A stretch of DNA of 64,000 bases from Heterocephalus glaber (Eukaryota > Chordata > Mammalia > Rodentia > Bathyergidae): NCBI RefSeq assembly GCF_000247695.1, contig NW_004624730.1:34104582-34168581 (forward strand), given 5' to 3'. Shown piece by piece: positions 34,924-48,322 of this stretch. The position numbers and the translations under genes are program-made. The number at the start of each line of letters is the position of its first letter. The first letter of the stretch is position 1. The notes below the pieces were generated by a model that was not told the DNA's origin, did not search any database, and saw only the letters and a program-made list of their open reading frames with translations.

Positions 34924-35013
34924 GTTCTCCCAAAGATGACATCACATGTGGTAAATGAGATTGATAACATATTGAGAAACAAGCCCTACAGCAAAAAGGA
35001 CTATAGATCATAA
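34924..35013 (+). CDS. KCNAB1: KCNAB1 last coding exon (exon 14) with stop codon
   Basis: Begins at phase 0 after the acceptor 'cttcctgttctcag'. It encodes 29 residues, [19 protein letters not shown] then [10 protein letters not shown], followed by TAA at 35011-35013. The [10 protein letters not shown] tail is shared by Kv-beta proteins. The [15 protein letters not shown] part matches beta-1. With exons 9-13 it completes a 200-residue C-terminal segment of normal length. Nothing suggests truncation or pseudogenization. Confidence 0.98.
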   Translation, partial: VLPKMTSHVVNEIDNILRNKPYSKKDYRS

Positions 35014-36686
35014 GGCAATGCATGAGCCACAGAAGCTGCATGGGTAAAATGGCAGTCTGTACCCAGCACAGACTGGTGTTACTAGCCACCCTTTTCAATC
35101 ACTTAGCAGCCTGCTGCTAAACCTCTAGTGTCCCTGGATTCTCTGGTGTCTGCTGTTGCTACCACTGTGCACCTGAGTTCTAAGCACATCTGAACACTCA
35201 TAACCAAGAAATCCATTCTATTTTCTTATCTTAGACTGGAGTCCCCTATCCTTGCATTGCTCTGTAGACCTCATGCTTATGCAATGGGAAAGAATATGGG
35301 GGAAAAGACATTACTTTCAGGTATTTGTTACCTTAAAGAAGGCTGTACAGATATATTTTTTCAAAAGAACAAAATCCACAGATGCAATATAAATTGCGTA
35401 AGAGGCAGAGTAGAATACTGTCATTCAGAAGTCTTGTTTGGGAGAATAAGCAGAAACACTTTTACATTCTCTTATTTCATATTCATATTAGCAAGTTTTA
35501 TTTCATTGTCATTCAACAAAAATTTCTAAGAAAATCCTTTCATTACCTTTTTAAGTATTTACTGATGCTTGGTCCTATACAATTTATTTGGAGTATCTTT
35601 TAGGATTCTAAAAATCTTTCGTCCATTTACATGTAGAGATGAGAAATGAGTACTCCACTCTTCAACTCGAGATATTGTGGATAATTTATGATGGGGAGGG
35701 TTACAATGACATGGAAGCTTAAGCTTTGAATAAAATGTGCAATTGAGTTCATTTTTTACATTAAAACTTGCTTTGTACTTTCAATTGCGTGTAAATAGAA
35801 CTTCTGCAAGCTTAAATATTTGAGCTTTAAAAACACACAAATGCTCAGTTTTGTAAGTAAACCTGTAAAATACCCAGAAAGGCAAATGTTCACTATTTAA
35901 CTACCACTGGGACTTTTCAATATAATGCTTGGTATATCTGAGGAGTTATTAACCTAAAAATCGTAGGCTTTGTGAAAAACATGTCACTACTCAGAATATG
36001 CCATCTAAATTTTCCCAGTGAAAAGCAAAATGTCCAAGAAGCTCCTGACTCTATATTACATGCACCACAATATATGCATGAAAGCTCTTTGCATGTATTA
36101 AAGGGGCTTAGCTTTGTTGCACTCAGAATCTGAGGTATATCTAGCCCTTCCCCTATTGGCTAGCTTTTCCTTCATTAACATCCCACTTGAGAAAAACTAT
36201 GAGAATATACTTTGTGGATATCTGTTAAAAGGAAGAGAACATGTCTTACTTTTTTCAGGGTTAAGAGTGGTTCTTTAATTCTATTTGGACATCTGAGGAT
36301 GTGCAAGATTCTAATTTAATTATCTGGTCAGCAAGTTCCCCATAGAGAAATCACTTTGAAATTTACATTAAGAAATATATCATCTTAAAATGCTATTTTG
36401 TCATTACTTCCAGATAACTATTTCATGGTTAAGTTCTAAATCTTAAAATGTTAAGATACCAACAAATATTTCTGTTTGATCACTACTTTTTGTAGTCTGA
36501 TAGAGATTTTGGATTTTTTGCCTGTGACTATCAGATTAAGGATGGGAATGGATTTTTTCAGCTGTTCATTGTGTATTCAATCCAGTGAACTACTGTATGT
36601 ATAAATGAGCTGAGGCGCTATCTTAATGGGAAATGCAATTTTAACTTACTTGCTTAGAGTAATAAAAGCATTTTGTGCAATCTCAC
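35014..36686 (+). other. KCNAB1: KCNAB1 3' UTR (predicted extent)
   Basis: AT-rich unique sequence with no SINE or LINE, as expected of a constrained UTR inside repeat-rich DNA. An upstream AATAAA lies at 35729-35734. The distal AATAAA at 36661-36666 is followed by the T-rich 'tttatttgctctttc', so cleavage near 36685 is likely. A Pumilio-type site TGTAAATA is at 35790-35797. The end point is inferred from signals, not from transcript data. Confidence 0.65.
36661..36666 (+). terminator. KCNAB1: Probable KCNAB1 distal poly(A) signal
   Basis: Canonical AATAAA with a T-rich downstream element about 25-40 bases later. The earlier AATAAA at 35729 may give a shorter form. Confidence 0.6.
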
Positions 36687-36689
36687 AAT

Positions 36690-38190
36690 TTATTTGCTCT
36701 TTCATTATGAGGCATAAGCTACATATATACTTACATATGTTACCATAAAATGGGCAACAATCACCTAAATATGTTATATGTTGACAACTAAACTGCACTG
36801 AATACTCAACAAAAGTCAGTGATCAAGGCGGAGAATAAAACTATAATCCAAACATTTCTCTCTTACTAATGGAAAATATGATTACCTACTTTTTCTCTGT
36901 ATTTTAGAACATTTTGCCTTTAGGTTAAGGCTTCTCAACCCTGCTTTTAAAAAAACAAAACAAAACTGCAAATCAAGGCCAAATACAAAACTACTTAGTT
37001 TTGGGAAGAGCCAAATTTTTAAAATACAAATTATCTGCTACAGTAAATATAGCAGATAAAATATTTCACAATCATGTCCTTAAGAAAAAAATTATATCCA
37101 CTCTCATTGTCTTTTCCTCTTAAGAATTTCTTGGCAGAAAACATATTCAAAAGGGTCACCTGGGTGGTGGCCATCCCTATACTGATATCTTAGGCAGGAG
37201 AAATTCAAACCAGTAATCTTGTGCCTGGCTTCCGACTTTAAGAACTGACACTTCATTTTCATAAATAAGTTCCAAAAGTCATGAGGCAAATGGCAAAGTT
37301 TCAAGGAACCTTAGCCACCTGCAAAGCCACCTACTTCCTTTGATCAGTAAGAAAAACAGACCAGGACAGGTGAAAGAACATGCCTAAAATCACACTGCTT
37401 GCTGATGGCAGAACCAGGCTTAGAACTCACATACTTTGTGTCACAGACCAGTGCTTCTGTTAAGAATTTTTTTCTTCTTAGGTTTTAAAGTTTTATGCAT
37501 TTCTTTATATATGTAAGAATTACTAAGTTTAAAAAGCTGGAGTATGAATCCAAATTCAGGAATCAGAAAAAAAGATGAAGTGAAAACTCAAGAAGGCAAA
37601 CAGGAATTACCCATCTCCCTGAACATCTAATCCTGCTAGTCAAAAGACCCTCCCAAACTTCCTTTAATTATCCTGTTTGGAGTCTAAAGAGGCAGGACAC
37701 GACTGCTCACTGTCCAAACAGATGTATCTGTAGACTGGTGTTCTCCATACATGTACATGGGTGTATCATGTCCTTTAGTGTCCCCAGAAACAGCAGTGAC
37801 TGGCAAGCACATTGGAAAGAAACGGGGTAGGCAGTAAGTCTCAGCAGGTGCACACTGGCAGTGGCCTGGCATCTGCTCTTTACTATAACTGCACTATGCC
37901 TAACAGCACCTCACAGATATTTGATCAGTGACTTAAAAAATGCAGTATGCATGTGTGAAACATTAAAACATTTAATGTGAAATAATGTAATAAAAATATG
38001 TAATTATTTACTTGGCTCTCATAAAGAAGACTAGGGAAAACACAAATTTTAAAAAGCAAAGTTTAATCACATTTTAGGACTTTTCTTAAAAATTTTGTGT
38101 ATGCATTCAACCTCCCTATTTCAGTTAACTTCAAATCTTGTTTCAAATTATCCTTTCCAAATCACAATAATGTACCAAATAGGACAACCT
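36690..38190. other. Intergenic gap between convergent KCNAB1 and SSR3
   Basis: About 1.5 kb of mostly unique AT-rich DNA with one MIR relic (37330-37465). No exon or RNA gene recognised. Exact edges depend on the real cleavage sites of the two genes. Confidence 0.6.
37330..37465 (-). mobile_element. MIR SINE relic
   Basis: 'catgcctaaaatcacactgc', 'gatggcagaaccaggcttag' and 'accagtgcttctg' follow the antisense MIR order. Confidence 0.6.
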
Positions 38191-38210
38191 GTACATTTCA
38201 ATCCAAGATT

Positions 38211-38216
38211 TTTATT
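38211..38216 (-). terminator. SSR3: Probable SSR3 poly(A) signal
   Basis: AATAAA on the minus strand (plus 'tttatt'). About 25-40 bases further on there is a GT-rich element, 'caggttgtcctatttgg' on the minus strand. Confidence 0.55.
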
Positions 38217-38802
38217 AAATTGTAAATCAGAAAATGAAAATACGCAAATGAATGTTTTAACACTAAATTTCTGTGCATCATGACTGAGAAAATAGGAATG
38301 CAATCCCTTTGAATCCCAATTACAGCAGAATACCTTTCATTCTACTGGTGTTGGGTATGGGGTCTTTTTAAGATGGAAATTCTGCTGGAGGCTTTCACTA
38401 TCAAAGTCCAATTCAGCACATCATATCTCTTCATACCAAATGGCTCTTTATGATAGAGAATACTGAGGAAAAGTTTCTGCATTTCCAAGAGCAAAGTACT
38501 AGCACAATAATTCTTAATATAAACTGTTCAACTTTGAATATACACTCATATGCACAGAAATGTATCTAGCAGTATAGAAAGAGACTATTATTAGGATTTT
38601 TTTTAAAGTGCCATACAAAATATTCAGGACAGAAAACAAATTTTGCTTACTCACTTTTCCACAAACGTTTGGTTTATTAATTCAAGAGAAATTCTACAGA
38701 GAATATTGGGCTATTTCACCATCCCACCTCACCCACAGTTTTATACTAAGACTGGTGGTGATTTTTTTCCCACCTACACAAGCATTGCCCTCTAGTGGCA
38801 AT

Positions 38803-38888
38803 TTTTTTTTTTTTGGTACTGGGGATCGAACTCAGGTCCTTGTGCTTCCGTTGCAGGTGGCAAAACCACTGAGCTAAATCCCCGGCCC
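38803..38888 (-). mobile_element. tRNA-derived (ID-like) SINE, sense within the SSR3 3' UTR
   Basis: The plus strand reads T-run, 'ggtactggggatcgaactca', ending 'gctaaatccccggccc'. The flanks repeat 'ccctctagtgg' / 'ccctagtgg' with a small deletion. It has the same direction as SSR3, so the mRNA would carry the SINE body followed by its A-tail. Confidence 0.94.
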
Positions 38889-39924
38889 TAGTGGAAAATT
38901 TTGATCAGCTATTTAAAATATATTTGGTCCAGCATGGGTTACACTTGAAGATTTGTCAAAGAATCATTTCATCAGGTAAACAAATGTACTGGTACACAAA
39001 TTCCATGCCACCAGCCAAACTAAAGATATAACAAAAATGAACCTCTTATGTGTTACCCAACTGTACTTTGCAGTCAATCTCTTACCTCCTATTCAGTCCA
39101 CATTAGCTAACGATAGCACTCAGGTAATAATGCAGCAAAGAAAAGTAAAGAATTGCCAACTTCTAGAAGAACTGATGAAAAGTAAACCACAACTGTAGAC
39201 AATGACAATCTGGGTCACAATGCAAATGCATTCCAGCCCCGGCTTTTCTTAAAAAGCTCTTGGAGGCAGCCCACCAACACATCCGGTAGCACATAAGTAA
39301 ATGCTGAATGAATACCTGTTTAAAAAGTTATAAATAAATATCATTTATAAAGTTCACCTTAAATTTACAAGTGAAAAACTAAAGATCAGCAATACATTTC
39401 CTTTTGAGGTACAACTTGTAGGAAATTTCAATTCATGGTACAGGCAATAAATGATAGTATCTGTACACACACTAGTTAAAAATGCAAGACTGCTCTCAGC
39501 TGGACTCTCTAGGGCTGAAGAGATCAATATTTTGTCTAACTTGTGGACTAAAGAGTCAAACTTAAGTCCTAGTGGAAAAATGGTGACAAACACACCACTG
39601 CAAATTCCTTGATGAATTCTTAGAATTCCAGAATTAAGTTCACAAAAATTACTTTGGTCTTTTACATGTCAATATTCAGGAAAGAGGTTTTCTCTCATAA
39701 CATTCTTCCAGTGGTGTGAAACCATGCTCATGGAAAACAATGATTCCAATGACAACGTATAAAACCAACATGGCAGGGTCAAGCTGACCTCTGTGGCCAC
39801 CCAGGGCCAGTCATACAGCTGAAGAGTGTGTGCTTTAACCCTGCAGGCCAACTCTCATAGCCCTGTGCACTATTTTTAGGTTACTTACTACCTTGGTGGC
39901 CTTTCTTCTTTAAAAAAACAAAGT

Positions 39925-39936
39925 GGGGGGGGGGGG
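39925..39936. repeat. Homopolymer G-run
   Basis: Twelve consecutive G on the plus strand (C in the SSR3 transcript). Length is probably variable or hard to sequence. Confidence 0.95.
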
Positions 39937-40397
39937 TCTTAACTAACAAATTCAGAGCCTTGTAAACATGAGGCTTCTGTTCAATCCCCTGGGAAGAGGA
40001 TTCATTCTGATATTTACAGTTCAAAAAAAGTTGTAATATTGTGCTTGGAACATAGAGAACCAGTTATTAACTTCTTGCTACTATTATAAATAATAACAGC
40101 TCAGCCCACAGGTTACTGTGACCTCTGACAGATCAAGGAAATAAGTTATTTTCTCCACTTGTTATTTCAGCACATTACAAACAAGTCTTCTTGCCTTTTA
40201 ATAAATGTTCTGGTACTCTATGAATTTCCCTTTCAATTCATTTAATTTCACCAATCTGTCAAAAAGAGCCAATAAACAAATAATGAATTACATTCTGTTA
40301 CATTTTTTTAAACCTTCAAACTCCAGACATAAAAACATCTTGTGTGTCTCTCACCCTGACCACCCATAATACACAGCAGGGTGCTAAGCCGACATGT

Positions 40398-40464
40398 CTA
40401 CTTGGAGCCAGTTGACAGGAGGGCGATGAGTCCTGATGAAGCACTTATGGATAAAATGTAGTTC
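40398..40464 (-). CDS. SSR3: SSR3 last coding exon (exon 5) with stop codon
   Basis: Minus strand. The acceptor 'aaattcttatag' precedes 40464. The first base completes a split Val codon, then 21 residues follow, NYILSISASSGLIALLSTG then SK, and TAG at 40400-40398. This forms most of the fourth transmembrane segment and the short C-terminus of TRAP-gamma. The exon is too short to stand out as an open frame and was found by looking for the expected C-terminal peptide. Confidence 0.97.
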
Positions 40465-41575
<1,111 letters not shown>

Positions 41576-42149
41576 TCATTTTTAAGTTTTTCCTTAAGCG
41601 TTCAAGGGTGAGAATCCATTTTCAATAAATTTAGTCAGAATTATCCCCTTTCTTCCACTGAAATGGCTATTTTGCTCTCTTTTCTGATGTTGGTGGGTAT
41701 GTCACAATTTTGTCAGCCAGGGCTATGGAGAAAGAGACTGCAGCTGAAACAGCCATCTTTTTCCCGCACCTAAAATATGCTCTTGATAGCACTGGACCAA
41801 TGGAAACAGGCTTCAGTAGCCATACCCTGGCTTGAGGCTCTAGTATATCCTATGGAGTTCCGCATTCAATTTCAACCTGAGAAGACAATCCTCAGGACTA
41901 AAACTGTTTGTGGCCTCAAAGAAGTACACTATTAGGCATCTTTCCTTAATTCAAAGATTCAGCTTTATCATAAGAGGACTTTCAAGTTTGTAAAACCCTT
42001 TTTACTTTTTATTTTGCTTTACTTGTTCTGATATTTCATCTTATATTTTGCTAGTACTTCATCAATCTTTTGTTTTAGCCCTCCACATAACCAAGAAGTT
42101 CCAGGGTGCCTCGGAATGGCTCACTGTGTTACTCTTGGTTAATTAACTC

Positions 42150-42390
42150 TGTAAAGCAGTTTTTAAAAGGGTAGGTTGTGAACCATTAGTGGGATATGAA
42201 ATGACCCGAGTGGACCATTAAAAATATGAAATAGGAAAGAATACAAAAATATTAAAGACTGTACCATACACGGTAGGGTAATTATTATTAAGTGAAACAT
42301 TTTCATGTACATAAATGAGTGTTATTTTGTCAACAGTTAAAATACATTGTTTCACTGTGGGTCCTTATCAAAAAGACTGTAAGGCACAGC
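42150..42390. mobile_element. Old interspersed-repeat relic, family not identified
   Basis: 'gggtaggttgtgaaccatta' followed by 'aaaaatattaaagactgtac' and 'gtgaaacattttcatgtaca' looks like an old mammalian repeat. I cannot assign the family. Confidence 0.35.
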
Positions 42391-42749
42391 TTGCAGATGC
42401 TTTGGCTGAGAAAAAGATACCATTCTGTGGTGCCAGATGACCCATCCTCTTACACCCTCACACACCCTAATGGCAATGCACATGGCGGAAGTGTTTCACT
42501 CCTTAAGTGTCCTAATCCAAGGCCAACAAGCTTGGTTATAAAAGGTGAAAGAGCTAACGGGCCTTATCTTCATCATCAGAAATGTACAATCTGTAACACA
42601 TACGCCCTGTTTCCTTGGTTCAATAGATACTATGAACCTAAAAAATTTTCAATGTACTCTTAAGTTTGGGAGAAAAGAAAGATGCTACATTAAGTAAAGC
42701 TATCAAATATGAAACCCATTCTGATTTCAAAGAAGTTTAAATGTAAACT

Positions 42750-42750
42750 T

Positions 42751-42783
<33 letters not shown>

Positions 42784-42784
42784 T
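42750..42784. repeat. Poly-A / (TA)n tract
   Basis: About 17 A followed by TA dinucleotides. Confidence 0.95.
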
Positions 42785-42796
42785 AAAACTTAAAAT

Positions 42797-42912
42797 TGGC
42801 CAGGCATGGTGGCACACATAATCCCAGTACTTGGGAGGATGAGGCAGGAAAACTGATACAAGTTCAAGACCAGCACAAGACCAGCCTGGAAAACATAGTA
42901 AGACTCTGCCTC

Positions 42913-42961
<49 letters not shown>
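42797..42961 (+). mobile_element. B1-type SINE with a (CA)n tail
   Basis: 'ggccaggcatggtggcacac' to 'agactctgcctcaa', then a pure CA tract from about 42914 to 42961 in place of the A-tail. Confidence 0.94.
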
Positions 42962-42966
<5 letters not shown>

Positions 42967-43730
42967 ATACATTTCACCATCTTTAGACTGATCAAAGAAA
43001 GCAATGCATTTATTTTTAACACAAAACCCAATGAAGACAGGGTCCTTAAGTAATCTACTACCATGCCTTTACTCTGATTAAATTACCAAATCTCCAACGG
43101 ATTTCTCCCTAGCTAGCTCCCTTTCTGTCATGTTCTGAATCAGAATCATCGTCAAAATAGTTTTGATGAAAGAAGGTCCAATCCATTAGGTTACCTTAGC
43201 TCCCAATTATTACCACGTGTCCTTCAGTGTATACAAGTCAGGACCTGTCTGACAGCCTTTGGAACTTTTCTGGCCTACCCATATACTCGTTACTTTGATA
43301 AAAATTAAACCCCTAAATGTCCTCTTTTCGAAGCTTCACTGACAGAAAAATCTAACTTGGGAGAATACCTGGGAGAATACCTCCCAAGGAGTCACTCTTC
43401 CAGGAAATGCTTCCTGCAACAAGAGAAAAGCTGAGACCCAACAGCAACTGTTATGACCAGAAAAGGTTAAGTAACTGGTCATCAATAAGTCAAAAATAAA
43501 TAACACTCACCCCTGGAGCAAACATTTATGGATCTTCAACTGCCTTCTGCTTATTTCTATCCTTAGATGAATGGATATTTTAAAGTACTTTCAAAGTGGC
43601 ATGGAGTATATACTTCAAATGATTGTAGATGGAGCTTTGGGATACACAGATCTAGGAAAGAGCTGATGAGGCTTCCCTTAGATCAAATCTCTTAGAAGTA
43701 ATGTTTCTTCTGAGAAACTTAGCAAATCTT

Positions 43731-44579
43731 GGTTTTTTTAATAATTTTATTGGTACATTTTAGGTATACAATAAAATGACATTTATCATTGAAAATTTGT
43801 ACCTCTACATAATCACTCTTCGTTCTTATTTTTTCCCCATTCCCCTACCGTCCCTTCAACCCCTCCATCCCTCCCTATTTACAAAGACTGTTTCCATTTT
43901 TTCATTTTCTCACCTTAATTCCATTCCCTTCTTTCCTTTCCCCTACCCCTCCCACTTCCCCTTCACCACTTTTCTTCATATTTCACATTATCTATTATAC
44001 CTTTTAGTACTTATTTGCATTTTCAGTTTCTCACATTAGAGAAACTATTCGGTATTTACACGTGTGTCCTATTTATTTCACTTAGGAGTACTGCCTCAAT
44101 GTGCATCCATTTAGCTATGTCTCTAATTTTTTATTTTTTATGGCTGAGTAGTACTCCATTTTATAAAAAACATACCTTTTCTTTATCCAGTCTCCAGCTG
44201 ATGCGCAGTTGGGCTGTTTCCAAGTTTTAGCTATTACAAACTGTGCTGCTATGAACATGGGTGCACATATATCACTGTGATATGACTCTTTTAATTCTTT
44301 GGGGAAGATACCCAGCAGGGGAATAGCTGGGTCAAATGAGACTTCCAGTCTTAGTTCTTTGAGGTATCTCCATACTGATTTCCACAGTGGTTGCACCAGT
44401 CTACACTTCTACCAGCAGTGGAGCAGGGTTCCTCTCTCCCCACAGCCCTGCCAGCATTTGTTATTGGTTGATTTCATGATAGCAGCCATTCTTTCTGGGG
44501 TGAGGTGGAATCTCAGCGTTGTTTTCATCTGCATCTCTCAAATGACCAGTGATGTTGAACATTTTTTCATATGTTTATT
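43731..44579 (-). mobile_element. 5'-truncated L1 with a perfect 16-base target duplication
   Basis: On the minus strand it codes a broken ORF2 C-terminal piece (44396-44115, with IWRYLK-like, FIAAQFVIAKTW and MEYYSAIK motifs), then the L1 3' UTR. 'aaacttagcaaatctt' at 43715-43730 is repeated exactly at 44580-44595, so both borders are clear and the insertion is fairly young. Confidence 0.95.
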
Positions 44580-45924
44580 AAACTTAGCAAATCTTAATGA
44601 GAGCCTCAGCTCTCAATTTTATTACAATCATCAGTACAGGCCTGGTTAAAACTATCCACTGTGGATTTTGTGAGAGAATTACTAACAGTACAAATTTCTA
44701 CTGATAACAAGGACAGAAATTTTATAATATTCTCAGCCTGCATTTTATACATACATGAAATACTCACCTTACCCTACTTTGAAATACCTAATCTATCATA
44801 TGGCAAAGAGGTTTTATTACCAAATCCAATTCTGACCTATCAGAAATGACTATATAAACACTAGACAGATTCTAAGACACGTCCCAGGATTAAGAACAAG
44901 TGCCAAATCAAATCAGGCAAGTCTGTGGTGGGCAAGTGCCATCCCAGATAGAATCATCACCCAAAACCCTTAACAACTGTAACAAGCATTTTTAAAGTTG
45001 AGTGGCTATGATATGCACCCCAGTTCAAGCAAAACTGTTCTAACCAATACAATTCAACAATAACAAAACTTTAAAGTGTTCTAGATTCTCCTACCTCTAT
45101 TCCTACACGAAAATACGCAATCAGAAAGCTCTGCAGACAGACCTCATTACAGCTGTTTCCTGCAAAAAAAGGCCCTCATTGTCATGACTTTAATATTGTG
45201 CCTTCAGTTGTATAAAGGATCTAAAGGAGATAATCACTTCATTAATGTTTTGGTGTCATTCAACAATGTAGAAGGCATTGTTCATTAAGTTACTCAGTGT
45301 TCCTACATAAGGATCCAGTTGATAACATCCTCCCAAGTCTCAGTGCCAGGAAAGTTTCTTTTCAGAAGGACGTGCATGCTGTTTGTCTTCAGACAATGAA
45401 ACCTGTTATAACTGCAGATGCTTTCCTGGGCACCTGAGAGCTTGGAGCTACATTTAGTGCTCAAACACTAACTCACTCCAGGGTCCTTGCTCAAATACCT
45501 TTTCTTTTTTCAAATTGTTTCTGATCTTTATAAGTTATGACTTTAATATTTCAAGTTCCCATAGGAGCAAAGTGTGGTAAAAATTCTGTCCCACAAAGCA
45601 CCCTGCTGATAGTGAAACTTAAGATACATAAAAAATAAGCAAACTCATGACTACTAAACCATCTGGCAACTCTTAAGCATAAATTTTCTCAGTCATTCAG
45701 GGATGTAGGCTACTCAAATGTTAGATTGTTTAATAAACCTTCAACGAGCAACTGGCAGAAAATATTGAGAGGGAGGCTAACTAACATGACACAGAACCAG
45801 GCAACAGAAGACGACCCAGTTCTTTCTTTTCCCTAACCAATGCTTCCAGTTTCCATGCAAGAACTGGATGTCCCTTGGGAAGCTCTGGACCAGAAATACC
45901 ACCACCTAGAATTGCTCACATGTA

Positions 45925-46075
45925 ACATAATGTAAACCCTTCAGACTCTGAGGGATTAGGTGACATGTTCAAGGTCACATAAATATCAACAACAAAGACT
46001 ACATACAACAAAGCTCTGTCTTCTCCTAAATTCCAGCAGAGCAGTTATAAGTAAAGCACTCAAGTCAGATTTCCT
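45925..46075 (-). mobile_element. MIR SINE relic
   Basis: 'gtgacatgttcaaggtcaca' in the middle is the MIR core read antisense. Flanks are diverged. Confidence 0.5.
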
Positions 46076-46089
46076 ATACTATCATACAT

Positions 46090-46300
46090 CCACTATGTAC
46101 TAATCTACAGCCCTGGGCAACTTACCAGTTTTCTGTGCCTTGGTTTCTCTAGGTGCAAAATGGAGCTAACAGTAGTATCTACCTCATTCTGTAGAACAAA
46201 CTAACTGATATGTAGCTCAAAGAAAAGTATCTGGTGCTAATAAAACCTCAGAAAGTCAGCTATTACTATTCTCATTGCTACTGCCACAATTCCAAAATTT
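46090..46300 (+). mobile_element. MIR SINE relic
   Basis: 'ctgggcaacttaccagtttt' then 'gtgccttggtttctctaggt' and 'gcaaaatggagctaacagta' give the MIR order. It stops before SSR3 exon 3. Confidence 0.6.
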
Positions 46301-46327
46301 ACCTTCAATTCCAATAGCCACACTCTA

Positions 46328-46564
<237 letters not shown>

Positions 46565-47162
46565 TCAAAGAACACTCTGTACTCATATTCTGTATTGGCA
46601 ACTAAATGATACTTTACATTTCAAGAAAATAAGCTGCACAGAAAGTTCTAAGTTTATTACACTGTACTAGCCAAAAGAGGAGTTCAAGAAACTTCTAAGA
46701 TGTGGTTCATTAGTTATTAAACTCTCAAGATGTGGTTTATTAGTTGTGCTTTGATTTCTGTTTAAAAGAGACATTTTTCCAAAGTTTGGGTATTTAATAT
46801 GGATATAAAAGTCAAATGTTATCACCACAATTATGAATCATTATAACTGTATTTCATTTTAACCTATAATTTATTCAACAGTTGCTAAGGCATCAGTAAA
46901 TGATAACTGATTTCAATTCCAAGTAAATTACAGGAGAGAAAACTTGACTTAATAAACAATTAGAAATAACAGCTGGAATATCTTAAAGTTATGCTTTTAA
47001 CCCCACTCCAAAGGATAATTTCATGTTAAGAAACAATACCACATGGTCAGAAACGGACCATACCACTTCTAGTTAAATTAACCCCTGGTTTGAGGGTTCC
47101 ACCAAAAGTTAATTAGGAGTCAGCCAGAAAAGACTGGAAATGTTAATCAAGAACTCAGATCA

Positions 47163-47250
47163 GGGACCAGGGATTTAGCTTGGTGGTGCTGCCACCTGCC
47201 TCACAAGCGTAAGGTCCTGAGTTCGATCCCCAGTGGCAAAAAAAAAAACA
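47163..47250 (+). mobile_element. tRNA-derived (ID-like) SINE
   Basis: 'gggaccagggatttagcttg' to 'gttcgatccccagtggcaaa'. 'actcagatcag' and 'actcacatcag' flank the element as an imperfect target duplication. Confidence 0.94.
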
Positions 47251-47532
47251 AACTCACATCAGAATCTTCAGTGCCAAGTTATATGTAGAAAAAACTGAAT
47301 GTATATTCATCAAAAAACAATAGATGAATTTTATCAGATGGGGCTCTTAGTGAAAGAATAAAATTTAAATTACGATGAAATACAAAAAGCCACTCATCAT
47401 CACAGCATCTAAATTCAACATAGTATATTTTTCATAACCTAATAACTAGTTAGCCATAAATATAGAAAAAGGAGTAACTGACCATAAGCAAAATTTAACA
47501 AATGACCTACCAGTCCCACTACAAAAACAATC

Positions 47533-47675
47533 AGCACACCTGCAATCTCAACACTCAGGAGGCTGAGGCAGGATTGCTGTGAGTTCAAGGCCAGACTGGG
47601 TTGTGTAGTGAGTTTAAGGGCAGCCTGAACTGCACAGCAAGAGCCCATCTCAGAAGGAAAAAAAAAGAAAACCCA
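47533..47675 (+). mobile_element. B1-type SINE, 5'-truncated
   Basis: 'gcacacctgcaatctcaaca' to 'agagcccatctcagaaggaa'. The extra 'gtgagtttaagggcagcctg' segment is present. 'aaaacaatca' on both sides is the target duplication. Confidence 0.93.
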
Positions 47676-48089
47676 AAACAATCAAGATATTATCCCAGTA
47701 AGATATGGGAGATGGATGTAGAAACTTGTGCACTTTGCAATTAATCTCTCATTACTATACTGCATATGGTTTTGGTCACGATACTGAGGAAAACTGGAGA
47801 AATCAGAGTGAGTTCCATGAAAGAAAACTGAAGATCATTCAAGAGAGTAAATTTCAACCCTGATTCAAACACAAGCACTTCTGGGTTACAATTTAAGCAT
47901 AAATTGTGACTGATTTACCTATAACCGCATCTCTAGCTCTCTCACTCAAGAACTGAGTTAGAGCTGATACTTTTCTAAAGAAAGCTGTCAGCTCCAATGA
48001 ACGCTTTCTCTAAAAAGATTCAAAGTTACTTAGAAAAAACTGCCCAAGAAAAATAGGCAAAAGGAAGTAAGCTCTAAAAACCTAAAGGA

Positions 48090-48178
48090 AGGGCCAGGGA
48101 TTTAGCTCAGTGGTTCTTCTGCCTGCCTTGCAAGCATAAGGTCCCGAGTTCGACTCCTAAAAAATAAAAATAAAAAAT
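48090..48178 (+). mobile_element. tRNA-derived (ID-like) SINE
   Basis: 'gggccagggatttagctcag' to 'gttcgactcctaaaaaataa'. 'ctaaaggaa' lies before and after. Confidence 0.94.
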
Positions 48179-48322
48179 CTAAAGGAAAATGCAGCGAAGG
48201 GGACAGACAGCTATCATTTAAAGAGATACTTTAGGGCCTAACAAGGCACTTTTACTCCGAAGATCCAACTTCACTTGACTAATTTTTTCACTTGAATAAT
48301 TTTATTACGTAAAAACTGTCTT

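Larger units (their letters stand above)
38190..40397 (-). other. SSR3: SSR3 3' UTR (predicted extent)
   Basis: Runs downstream of the SSR3 stop on the minus strand. It is mostly unique sequence and contains one SINE (38803-38888) in the sense direction of the transcript and a G-run at 39925-39936. The best end signal is AATAAA read at 38216-38211, followed by a GT-rich stretch. That gives a UTR of roughly 2.2 kb. Other hexamers occur (38678-38673 AATAAA; ATTAAA near 38067), so shorter or longer forms are possible. Confidence 0.55.

Noticed and set aside
42319..42663. 114-codon plus-strand open frame in SSR3 intron 3
   Set aside because: It starts inside an old interspersed-repeat relic and has no recognisable domain.
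44115..44396. 93-codon minus-strand frame with LINE-like motifs
   Set aside because: It is the broken C-terminal end of L1 ORF2 in a 5'-truncated element, not a host gene, and cannot act by itself.
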